A stretch of DNA of 64,000 nucleotides, from contig NC_088173.1 in the NCBI RefSeq assembly GCF_028769735.1, positions 14,758,038 to 14,822,037 on the forward strand, written 5' to 3'. Shown here one piece after another: positions 36,386 through 48,180 of this stretch. The position numbers and the translations under genes are program-made. The notes under the pieces were generated by a model. It made no database searches. It was not told where the DNA came from and worked only from the letters and a program-made list of their open reading frames with translations. Position 1 is the first letter of the stretch. The number at the start of each line of letters is the position of its first letter. The DNA is from Zonotrichia leucophrys gambelii. Its lineage: Eukaryota; Chordata; Aves; Passeriformes; Passerellidae.

Positions 36386-39250
36386 AGGAAATTATGAGAA
36401 ATTATGTAATTTTATTGTTATTTCTTGCATTATCCATTATTCCTTAAGTAGTATTTCTCTGTTTTTGTATGCCAACTTTGCCCCCTTATAAAAAGAAGTC
36501 TCACCTTTGCCCCACTTCGTTCATAAATATTTTTTGTTGCTCTTAAAGCTACATGAGATTTTCACTTTTAGGGCATTCCCTCAAAACATACTCTTACTTT
36601 CCTTTCCTTATGAAATCAGCCTCATAGGAAAACTATTTTTATCTTGTTAGAGAAACCAACAGACAGTAATGTGTTATTTGTATCTAGGCTATTTAAATGC
36701 TGCTTTTTCTTGGATTTTGTGCTGTGCTTGTTGGTGGCAGCACTTCCTTTCTTTAATTTGAGGCTTTTCCTCATTTTATTTCACCACTCCTTTGCTGCAT
36801 CACAGACTTCCACTTTCTATCCTCTTCATATCAAGTTTTTCATTTTCCACTCTGCATTTCTTTCTCAGTAACTTGCTTTGTATTTTTTTTTTTCTGGCAA
36901 AATCTGCATACCTCAGTTATTTGCAGCACAGGCTAGCTCAGATACCAGATATTTAAAAAGCAAAAATATTATAGTTCTTTTAAGATAGCACTCCCTTTCT
37001 GTGTTAGATGCCCATTCTATTTATCAGAAAATACCTAATTCTAATGTTCCACTGCACTAAATCATCTCTATATATCTTTTCAAAAGTATTTGAATCAGCA
37101 AATTTACATTGTGCAGATTTCTATACATCTGTCTAAAGCAGAAAAATTTATTCATCTTTCACTTTTAACCATAGCACCAATTGCATCTCTCAGGCTTCCT
37201 TTTGGAGCCCAGTTGCAGCCTGGCAGCTGTTCCACATCCATCAGGCTTCCACAGCCTGAGAACAGGCTTTATGTTTCATCATTTCAGCCAGGAGGCCCAA
37301 ACAAAAAAATCTCTTTTTATATAACCTGGAAAATATCACAAGAGGAAAGCTCAGCTACATCACTGGAGGTCAGCCAGGGAAAATAGAAAAAACCCAGTGG
37401 GTATCTATTTATGTTTACCTCTTCATGAGGATCAGGGCTTCCATTCACCCCACATTAAGTACATTTATTGTCACAAGGTACAATCTCCACTGACATAGGC
37501 TATTTTTTCCTGACATCTGTGAACTCTGATGAAAAGTTCTAACATCTGAAAAGCTGTTTTTGTAAACCTAACAGTACTAAACAGAACAATTTTATTCGAC
37601 TGCTGTTTTTAAGAAACTTATTTGTACTGCAGGAGATTAATTTCACCCACTTGGCATTGGACAGACACAGATGCTGGGATGAAAGCTTAAGGCAATGCCT
37701 TGCTCCACCTCACAGAACAGGGATCCTCCACATTAGTTAGGGCCAACACAAAATAGTGAGAAGGATCCTGGCTGCTCCTCCTCCACCAGTGTCAGAAAAA
37801 GTGTCCATAGAGGAAAGTGTAAACCATGGTCCAAATGGGACCTTTGGATTCCATGTATGGCAGAGCAGCACCATTGACAGCCATCAAAGTTGTGTGAGAT
37901 ATAAAAAATAATGCTATGTATATATAGGACACTTACATTCTTTCATTCTTTTGTATTTTTGTTATTAACTTCCATAAAACTGTACCATTACCAGTCCTGC
38001 AATTGTTACTTTCCTCCTAGTTATCACTGCAGCTGGTTGCAAATATTATTTTACTCTTATAATGTTATTTTTCTATTTTAACTGGAAAACAGCCTTGAAA
38101 GCACAAGCACTATTCATAATGCAATGTTGAGATTATTAAAGCTAGAGATACACAAACACAGTAAAATATGAAAAAAACATATTTGCATTAATTTGTGGGC
38201 TTCTGTTCTGTAAAAATAAACTTTGGAAGTCTCTTATAAACCTCTTGTGTATTCTCAGAAACATCCTTAACTCATTATAAGCTGAACTGTCACTTTTATT
38301 ATTCTATGTATTAGACCTTGCTTAAAATTAAAAACATTAATCAGAAAACTGCTGTCCTAACCAAAGAAAATATTGCCCAGTCTAAAATTCAAATATTAAA
38401 TTATTTAATTTAGTCTGGGGTGTTCACAAGACCTGGATGCAGTGTGCAGCGCCTGTGTCATGAATGCACGTGTAGATGTATCATTATACTGGAAATTGCA
38501 GAATTCTAAAATTGAAATTATGCCAAATCTGTGGCACATACTATTAAAAATATCTTTGCAACCTCCATGAATGGAGAACATTTCTGGCCAAAATCCAGAA
38601 GCTGTGGGATAAATCTGGGCACGTGGGTACAGAAATCTATTCACATACAAAGGACTCCAGGGGCAGGGGCTTCACTCACTTATATAAATAATGCAAAATT
38701 ATTTTTCTTTGAGAAGGCAAAAAGTCCTTATGGGGACAATGTTGGTTACAAGACAGTTACAAGACATAATAAAAATTGTTAATTAAATAAAAACAATGGC
38801 ATTTCCTTGGGGTTACTGCCTGGCTTCTGTGGATATCTGTGAGACAGATAACCCCATTCACACAGTAATCAGTGACGCATAACTTCAGACATGAATATTC
38901 CTCGCTGAATATAAAAGGATGTCAACAAAGTCACACTTCTGTAGACTTTCTAAAACCTGTTATAGTTTCAATGAAACCTTCCACTGATCTAAATTGAATG
39001 GCCCTACAGGAAGGGATTCTCAGTTTCTCAGCTTATTCATCTTCAGGCAACTGATAGGATTTGGATGCAGAGTTATTTTCACCTCTTCACTTTGAATATG
39101 GAATAGATAGGCACAGTGTCCTCCTGTCAGCCTTTATCCAGACAGTAACAGAATTTAAGGCTAACTATGTCCCTTTTAAAATTTGATGGTTTTTTTCTTT
39201 TGCAAAAAGGTGTTACTGATTTCACACTGATATGTGCATCTGTGCCTTTT

Positions 39251-39310
39251 AATTGTTAGTAACAAAAAAAAAAAAGAAGCAAAAAATTGTTAGCAAAAAA
39301 AAAAAAAAAA
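39251..39310. repeat. Duplicated AATTGTTAG plus poly(A) unit
   Basis: AATTGTTAG followed by an A run occurs twice, 34 bases apart (39251 and 39285). The A runs are 12 and 16 bases long. It looks like slippage or duplication, with no element body attached. Confidence 0.8.
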
Positions 39311-40501
39311 GGTAGTCATATCTATCTTAAAAACCTCTTGCCTTCCTGGAAAGAACTGCATACAGAGATAGTGAAATCAGTCAATAGTTATGCCTGGGAT
39401 GAAAAAATCAGGCTTTTTTCCTGAAATACTTTAGAAGACATTGTTTAATTTATTCAAATCTACTTTTATATGTATTCTACTTGTTAAATAGATAAAGAGA
39501 GCAAATTGAACAATTATAACAATGATATTTTATGTGCGTTTGTTTATTCCACCCCCCCCCCCACTTTTCTATCTGTCCATAAAATAAAATACTGTTTGAA
39601 ACTTCAAGCACATAAGGAAATCATCTGAAGTCTAGAACACAGCGTAACAGAGTGGGGAGTACAGCCATGATCACTGAGAGATATAAGGGATATAGAAAGA
39701 GTGGAGACAGGCAAAAGGGTCTTATAAAATTTGCATAAGGAGTCCAATTACTCTTTTAAGCTTTTGATGTTCAAGCACATGTCATTAAACACTTTATGTT
39801 GCTGTCCAGACTGCTCCTACACAAGTAACTTGAAAGAAATATTCCTATTTTGCAGGAAATAGTTTCTTTCTTTTTTGTAACTTCTCTAACTATATTTTTT
39901 CAACCATTTTACAGTTACCATGAAGAACACCAAAGCCACAGCTTTGATAATGTTTAATTTATGCACACATACTATCTTTCTGTATAAGAAATATAATTTC
40001 AGACCTGTTCTCACAGCTATACTTTTTTTTTCTGTAGTATTACATATAAAAATAAAACACAGTCTCTCTGTACAATGCTGTTTATATATATAACACTGTA
40101 AGGTAGTATATAAACATATATGTATAGTATGTTTTATAGGAAAGCATAATCTAGTGTCTTCTGGAAGCCAATACAAAATACTTTTTTGTGGAATTAGATT
40201 ATTTACCAATTCAATCTCTTCTAGTATTTACTGCTTTGTAACTTGTTATTTTGGTTTTGTAAGATAAACGCATTACAGGTATCTATCAAATAGTTCAAGA
40301 CTTCAGCTTCATGGCATTTCAGAACAGAAGTGCTACTTCTAAAGAACTAGAGTGGGGGCATCAAATACAGGCCCTTTACAATAAATTGCACTCTTAGGTG
40401 ACCCTGCCTTACACTTCTAAAATATGTTTCTTGTGAACATGTGAAGGCTTTGGCAATTACAGTTTTATTATATTGAAATTCTTACACAATGCATCAAGAT
40501 G

Positions 40502-41057
40502 GTGTTAAGATCTGATTATTACGATTATCAGAGAGATGCTTCTTCTTGAATTAAGATGCAGATGAGATCATATGCTGAAGTCAACATAATGGATTTTATT
40601 TAGCAGTAAATGTGAGGTAGAGAGAGAGATAGAAGGAAATAGGAAAAAGAGTGAAGGGAAGAGAGAGTGAGAAGGAGACAGATTATAGGACCAATAGCCA
40701 AAATACCAACAGCCAGCACATCCCAATACAAATCAAGCATAGCTTTCGCTGGAACCACCATCCAAACCACTAGAAGAGGCAGGTCCACATTTGTGTCTCT
40801 TACTACCAATTCCTCAAATATAATGCACTCTAACTCATTCCTCTATAGTAGATTCCTGAATTGTTTTTGTAAGAAACATGGAAGATTCTATGAATGTAGG
40901 TTCTGTTGCAGACATCCTAGGAGTCACATTCTTACCAAATTTTGCATAGATACTTGTGTTGGTTACTCCTGTCTCAGTTGTCAGATCTTAGAAGAGGCCA
41001 TAGATGTAATTTTACATAAATATCAGTTCATGTGTGTACTCCCTCCCTCCCTAGGAC
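40502..41057 (-). mobile_element. Possible antisense LTR fragment
   Basis: Read on the minus strand, the segment starts TGTCCTAGGG at 41057 and ends TTAACA at 40502. It contains a pyrimidine-rich stretch (reverse complement of 40617-40680) followed by CTAAATAAAATCC, a polyadenylation signal placed as in a retroviral R region. The 5-base flanks do not match each other, so the boundaries are only suggestive. The text near AGCTTTCGCTGGAACCACC also resembles LTR families that I recall, without certainty. ORFs in it (40600-40809, 40667-41062) have no domain. Confidence 0.35.
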
Positions 41058-41510
41058 ACTAAAGTATATACAAACAGAAAGACAGTGGGATTCAATGATT
41101 AACATAAAAATGATGAAAGTTCTGAAAAGGATGTATAGCAGAAGGAGATACAATTTCTAAAGCTGTGTTCTTGAGCTTAAGGCAAATCAGTTCTATACCT
41201 TGCCTACGAAGATGGGCTGAGTATCAGAGAATAATACCATGACAACTCTGGATCTGCCCTTTGAAGAGGACTACAGGTACCCTACAGTTAGAGTGATGAA
41301 TAATTGTATTTAAAGTGAATATATGAGGAACATGAGAATGAGGTCAAAAACAGGCATCAGGACCATAATGGCTTCACAACAAAACATTGATAGGCTTGTC
41401 ATTAGGAAAAGGTAAGATATATGAATCCCAAGTATAGAGTGAGAAAACTGTCCTGTGAAAAACCCAATATAATTGGTGGTAAAGAAGACTTGCCTTGGTC
41501 CCCAGAGAAA

Positions 41511-41542
41511 GGGGGGATGGGGATGGAGGTGGGGTGGAGGGT
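41511..41542 (+). other. G-rich tract with G-quadruplex potential
   Basis: Four G runs of three or more on the plus strand (GGGGGG, GGGG, GGGG, GGG) lie within 32 bases, with extra GG pairs between them. The middle loop is about eight bases, so the folding potential is moderate. It stands out against the AT-rich surroundings. Confidence 0.5.
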
Positions 41543-41549
41543 GTTGAGC

Positions 41550-44500
41550 CCATTTTACTTACAGAGAAATCTTTGGGGAAATGTTAAATAGGTAATTTTT
41601 TTTTAAACTGTCTGGATAAAAAGCTATCAGAGTATTTAAAACTGAATGTAAAAAAAAAAAAATCCCCTAAAAATTATCCACATCTTTATTTAGCTCTTAC
41701 ATCTGAAACTCTGCTTTTACTTTTTTGTAATATTATCTTGTACATTTAAACTGATCACCTCCCATAGAATATAGGCAAAAGTGTCTAGACCATAAAATAA
41801 ACCACATTGAAAAAAGTAAAGAAGACAAAGTAAATTGCTTAAGTACATGCACGCTATATATATGGTTATATACATATGTATATATATCTGTTGTCTTTCA
41901 GGGAAGGGGTAGGAAGAGTAAATGCACCATCTATTTGTGACTGAAAATACTAACATGTGTTATTGGAAATGAGAGGGGAGAAGAATTTCCAGCCTTCTAG
42001 CTTCATGTCACTGATGTGAGGGAGATAACTTGGTAAAATGTTTTACCACATTCTTGATAAAGCCTACCATTCATGAAAAGTCAAATTCACTGGTGCAGCT
42101 ACAGAGTAAAGAGATAACCTTAAAAGAAGAATTAAAAAAGATCTACTTCCAAACAGTCATTGTCTTTGTGAATATTGTAAACTCTCGGTCTTTTTCTCAC
42201 ACTTCCTGACAGAAATAGGATAACATTACTCTTCAAATAGTTCTTATTTGTCTGTTACACCTATTGATGGGTTTGTCTCCTGTCATTCAATAATGGAGGG
42301 CTTTTCTAGTGAAATCAGCCATGTCAGGCCTGTAAATGAGAGCATGATTATAGGGAATCTATGCAACACAACAAGGAATGCTCTGGTGTTAAAAGGGGTT
42401 TTTAGAACTTTGCAAAATTGTCTCTCTAAGCTACACTTGGAATGAATGGAATTGATTTTTATTTTCCTTCTGACTTCTAATAAATGTGCTTAGTGTAAGA
42501 TATTTTGTAGCACTGAGAATTTTCTGTAAATGAAATATAAATTTAATTATCTGTGTATATACATATGGTACAGCTGTGTCCCAACATAATTAGCATTTTA
42601 TTCCAGCTGACTTGATTACCTATGATAATCTCAGAATATAAACCTATACATATGCAACAGTACACAAGGAATAGAAAGCAAGCCTTTATTAAAAAAATTA
42701 TTCTAAAACAGCTGAGCAGATTCAAAATATGTATTCAGAATTAAAGAATTTCTACATTCCAGTATACTATATACTCTTTCAAAGATTCTGCCGAATCAAA
42801 CTGGCCTCTATCTGCAACAAGAACTCTACAGTTTTCTGCAAAGAGTTTGGTTGCACAATTTCCAGTTCTGCAAGGAGAGCCTCTGTGAGCATAATCCTCT
42901 TATCTGTTCTTTGCTGCACTTAAACTTAATTTACTTTAACCCAATTAATTTATTTCATGCCAGCTAACTTGGTACCAAGAATTGGCTTCTAGATTTACTG
43001 TGAAGTGAGTGGAAGAGTACCAGAAACTGGAATTTCTTGCATAAGAAGGAGGAAAAAAATATAGCGGCCATTTCAGTCAGCTTGCAGCCTGTAGTTAAAA
43101 GAAGAAAAAGAGATTGACTGATTTTTCTGCAGGAACCTTTCCCTCTTGGAGGCTATGTCCCTGCAACCAGCAAGGGTGACAAACTACCACTGAGTGAGGA
43201 AGTCAGCAACATCTGGGGACTGGAAGGAGCTCCTTAGCAAATCTTGTTTGCTGTATTTTTGATGGGCTTATCACCTGCCAGTTGGTAATGTGTAACTCTT
43301 GCTCATTTATCACCTCTGTGATAATACAAGACTTTGTCCCTGAAAGACTGGAATCTGTTCAGGACTCTCATCTCAAAGTGAGGGCAGAATTATGTCTGAG
43401 AGCCAGATTATAAACCTAGGTGAGTGGGAAGTATATTAGAGTGATGTTTACATTTTTGGAGGCAAAGAATGAATGACTGGACAACAAAAAGAAGTCAGGC
43501 TTTTGGAAATTTCAGGGTGACAGAAAAATAGGGCAGAAAAATGCAGAACTTGCCAAAGTTAAATGAATGGAAGAGCAAGGTTTGTGAATCTCTGACAGTA
43601 AAACAGATTGGGGCAAATAATGAGAAGGGGGAAAAATGTACAGTCTTTGGCTTTTGTGAAAGATGAGTGAAGAATAGGCCATTGAGGGAAGCACTGAGAA
43701 AAGGTAGGAGTGTAAAGGGAAAAGTCAAAAGGACATTGTGTGAGACAGAAGACCCTGACAAAAGTTGCTGAGTTTTCACTCTGCTTTTGCTGAAACTATT
43801 ATTATAATATGTGGAAAAGAAAGACAAAGAAACTGAAGAGAGAGAAAAACCTTCATTTTGGTCTGAGGAATGTTAGATGACAACAGTACATGAAATTACT
43901 GGGACAAGTGGTGTCTTCAAGAATAAAAGAGAGATTTTTGTATGGGTGGCGGAATGAAGGAGAGATAGAGCAGAAAGTATTAGGGTCACAGGAATATGTT
44001 GGTTTGATCTCCTGTTTGAAATAGTTGGCAGAGGAGGAAGTGAGAAGAATTACGAGTAACAAACAGCCAGCAAGACTTGCTAACATGATGTTTTACTGGA
44101 AGGAAAATTCCACTACTGAATCCTACAGATGAACAAAATGGAATTTTAAGTAGTCACATTTACTAATCTTTCCTATGAGAATGTAACATGTCATCCTGCA
44201 CAGCTTTTTGCAAGGAATTCTATATAAATATTTCCAAAGTCTTACTTATGTTCCTACTGTAAACTGACATGGACAAAATAGAAGAAAGAAAACATGCATG
44301 GAAAAGTGGTTACAATTTTGTTCATACTGTAACTTTGCAAATTGTATTTCTTACTGTGAATATTTTGGAAGGTACTTAGGAAGGATTTCTCTTGGCACCT
44401 TAATAAGTTTTTTTGATTCCTTACTGTGTAAGAGATGGTGCAAAAAGGAAGTTAACATGATGGTGTTGGAAAGAAGTTCCCTGTTTTGCATTCATTTCAC

Positions 44501-46390
44501 AGAAAGTAATTTACAAGACTTCAAGGACTTTAAAATACAAATTTACAGTGAAATCAATATGAAGTTGTGGGTATTATTTTCATCAGTCTGATTTAAACCA
44601 AGGAATAAAGAAATAAACACACATGAACAAAAAAAATGTGGGCTTTATCCAAATAATGAAAATAGCTGCATGTAGACATAGTAATGACAGCAACATGTTT
44701 ATAGAGCTAAGTTTGATTTGCCACACTTCAGTCATGATGGACAAAAGCTGGTTCTGATTTGCAGAACTGCTGCTTAAATCTCTGTACCAACACATTTATG
44801 TGGTTTCCCAGCTATAGCTGGCTCATGTCCCATCAGTTTAAGGCTGGGCAAAGTAAGCACCTGTCAGGTTATATCCATGTAGGTGGTTTCCTGGTCTCTA
44901 TTGCAGCAGCTTGTTGTTACTGCATGCCTTTAACATTAGGATGTGTCACGTTACATTATGCCTACAACATGACATAATATAGAACTTCATGCACTGCTAT
45001 TGATAGGCAGCAGCAAAACTTCTGACTGAACATAAACCATTCAAGCCCAGTTTATTGCAGCACACTGTAAGAGAATGTGCAGTAAGGTATTAGAAGAGTA
45101 CTCAGCATGCTGACTAGTCAAAAGTGCTTTTGGATAGTTCCATATATTTCTAGTTTTCAGGTTTCATTTGTGCTGGCTCAAGGGAGCAATCTCTCTATCA
45201 CTGAAAAACACATTCAGCATTAAGTCAGCTACTGAGAGGAATGTCAAATATGAAACGAAAAAACAAAGTGAAAAAAGCTCCTGCAATACAGCAGAGCAGG
45301 AGTGTCTTGGTGAATTAAACAAGAATTGAAAATAATTAAATTACTACAATATGACTGCTAATATGGTTTACCTTGTATTTTTTTTATGTAAAGTTTGCAA
45401 ATGGATTGTCACAGTAGAATGTCTGTGTTACAACCCACTGTGTAGAACATATGCTAATTTTAAACCTGTGAAACTCAGTCTGTGAAACTGGCATGTACAA
45501 CATATGAACCTTGGTGGGGTTAAATAATCTGCTATGTATATTCCTAAATTAACAAAAGACACCAGCCACGAAAAATACATAAATGGATAATGTATGTATA
45601 GAGCATTTTGGACTACTTACTAATACCTTTTCATGTTGTTTTGACATAAGTTTACCGATAAAAGCAGGGAATTATTATTTTTTTTTTTAATTTGAAAGCT
45701 CACTGCTTTCGTTGGAATGGTGAGCCTAAAGCAATAACCACAGGAAGAAAATGCTACAGGGAACTCCTGCAGCATATTGTAGCAGGCAATGGAACTGCAT
45801 TTTAATTCTATATTTTGTAGCAGAATTTTTCCCCCACCCTGTTATGTTTACACCCTCAGCATTTAAAACCACCACAATTTACCTAGAATTTTTAAGTCTT
45901 GTACTTAATCATTAATAATATTTTATGCTTAGGTTCAATCATAAGTACATTACACTTGCTGAACAAATTATGGTAATCATTACAGTTCAAAAAACATACT
46001 ACTTTTAACTCCTTGTACTAAGTCTGAATAAAACTATCTTCTTATCTATTTTACTTTAAAAGAGTAAGTATTTCTTATTTATCAACATAAATATTACAAC
46101 CTTGTGGCAAGAATCTCTGGGAACAACTTACAAAACCAAAAAAAGTTAATGACAACTATATTGAAATAATTTATTCCCTGTCAAATTTGAAAGGAGTGAT
46201 TCCTTCATGAGTTCATGTCTGGAGTTTAGAATATATTTTCTGTAACTGAACAGATGCCTGCCACGAAGGGTTTTCCTAATGTTGCAGTAGCACAACCTGG
46301 GGAGTCAGAATACACCAGCTTACCTTGCACGCGAAACAGCATGACTGAGGAAGACCTTGAAAACAGATGTTGTTTCCACTAAAGTTTTCA
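41550..46390. other. Non-coding DNA with a purine-rich stretch
   Basis: No gene is recognised. From about 43440 to 44090 the plus strand is strongly enriched in A and G with few C. The opposite strand therefore gives long Ser/Phe/Leu-rich open frames (43495-43827, 43853-44086) that I regard as artefacts of composition. Short TA repeats occur near 41855-41890. Confidence 0.45.
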
Positions 46391-46397
46391 GGCTGAT

Positions 46398-46462
46398 GGG
46401 TTTTTTTGTGTTTTTGTGGGGTTTTTGTTGTTGGTTTTATTTTAGTTTTTTTTTTTTTTTTT
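46398..46462. repeat. G/T-rich low-complexity tract ending in a 17-base T run
   Basis: The tract mixes TTTTTGTG, GTGGGG and GTTGTTGG and ends in an uninterrupted T run. The complementary A/C pattern is common in bird genomes as degraded simple sequence. Confidence 0.85.
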
Positions 46463-47589
46463 AATCCAGAAATTGTCCAAGGACATTGTTCCAGGTAATA
46501 GCTGTCTTTTGGGGTTACAGGAAGCAATCACTCATTTCTACTGATGGTTTCAGTCCTTACTTACAATATTAAAATCAAAAAATCATAAACACAGATAGAA
46601 AAATAGGTTTAGCAATTACTACCTGAAAGATGAAGAGGCAATATCAAAAGCAAATACTTTTGTCCTTTGTGTACTAAAGACACATCTACCCCTGCAGCTC
46701 ACGTTCTGCCATGCTTGGGCCTTGGCCTTTTGCTGACTAATCTCTAACTGACCACATTTCTCTTCCATACCAAATACAACACTAGATGTGTTCCCCTAAG
46801 CAATGCCTTGCCATCATACAAGAGAAATTAATGTTGCTTAGATCCTTTTCCAATTATAGTCAAAGGAAACAAAAAATCAAATATAGCCTTCCTAGTTCAA
46901 GCCATTACTTTTTCCTATCTTAGAACCCATGTCCAGAGCAGTTTGTGAGGAACAGAGTTTCAGAAATTTGAACCAGAGCACATTCAGTGTTAGACTGTAA
47001 AGGATAATAGCAGTGGAAGACATGAATTCCATGACAGCAGAAAAAAAGAGGGTCAGGCTGGTGTGCTGCTGTCAGGAGAATGCTCTCCTGCAGCTTTTGA
47101 GAGTTTGTACATTTGAGCAGCATGTGATGGGCAACAGCCGTGGAACTGACCCTCCTCCTGGTGTAGTACCAGCTCTTTACATACGTTAATCAAATTATAT
47201 CCATTTGGAAAACTGTTAGTGCTGTCCTGTGAATTTTCAGTTTGGACATACACTTACCCACTTAGAAGGAGTTTTACTTTCACTTCTTTGCTGAATTTTA
47301 ATAGAGCACAAGTTAGCAGACTTCAGCTGTGGTGTGGAAGACCTGTGCCTAGGTGTAATTTTGGCCTAAGTGGAATCCTTCAGGCAGAAGTTGTCAGGAT
47401 GAATTTGGATGTTAACTCTCAAATGTGCATCTTGGAAGAAAGAAAGGTGAGGACAGCTAGAGTTGTCAGTAGTATTAGAAATGAAGGAGAATTGTCTATC
47501 TGCAGTGAAGGTTGTTATATGTGTCTGAACCAGCAATGAACAATGAATAGAGAACAAAATGCCTGCACAACAGTCTTATGGGGAAACCT

Positions 47590-48180
47590 CTCAAACTTTT
47601 TCTGGGGAATTGGAACCCTTGGGTGTGGATAATGTTTCTCTGCAATGCTTGTACACTGATGTGTGCAGCATGGGGAACAAACCAGAATCAGAAGTCAGTG
47701 TGTGCAGCTTCAGGGCTGTGACCTTGCTGGGATTGTGAAGATATGGTGGGATGGCTGACAGGACTGGAGTGCTACGGCTCTCTAGGAAGGATGATATAGG
47801 AAGGCAGTGAGGCAGGGTTGCCCTCCTTGTGATGGAGAGCAGCAGGAATTCATGGAGTTCTGCTTTGGGATGGCTCAGGAGTCACAAGAGAGATGATGGG
47901 GGAAGATTAGTGGGCAGACCAATACAGTCTGCTCTTTAGTTGGTATCTGCTACAGACCCATGATCAGAAAACAAAAGTAGATGGGGTCTTCCTCTAACAA
48001 CTGGAAGAAGCCTCACATTCACAGACACCGGGAAAAGTCTCACAAGGGGCACTTTAACCATTTGATGCCTGCAGGAGGTAGAAGTACAGAGGGATTTTTA
48101 AAAAAATACAGAAAAAGGTTTCTGAGTTTAAGAACAGCTTTAAAATGTTTGCAGCTGAAGAAAAAGCATCTTATTTAGCT
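47590..48180 (+). mobile_element. CR1 LINE fragment, endonuclease domain (old, sense)
   Basis: The plus strand holds the text of a CR1 ORF2 start. TGTGTGCAGCATGGGGAACA near 47661 is typical of the bases before the endonuclease. A region corresponding to the ITETWWD segment follows (near 47735), with GGCTCTCTAGGAAGGATGAT, then GGTATCTGCTACAGACCC, which encodes GICYRP, matching the conserved VYRPP-type motif. In the frame 47981-48178, KGHFNHLMPAGG aligns with the GDFNHP catalytic segment of the endonuclease, but the catalytic Asp is replaced by His. Frameshifts and stops occur throughout, so this is an inactive, diverged copy. It fades out near 48180. The 5' limit is approximate. Confidence 0.8.

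Larger units (their letters stand above)
35201..40500. other. Unique AT-rich non-coding DNA
   Basis: No gene is recognised. The interval includes a 15-bp perfect tandem duplication with an inverted repeat (36346-36385), a tandem GTTACAAGACA pair at 38745-38766, an A-run duplication (39251-39310), and an 11-base C run at 39552-39562. A slightly GC-richer part at 37180-37390 has an open plus frame without a domain. Confidence 0.5.

Noticed and set aside
43495..44086. Minus-strand ORFs of 60-110 codons
   Set aside because: They arise from the purine-biased strand. The peptides are Ser/Phe/Leu-rich without domains.
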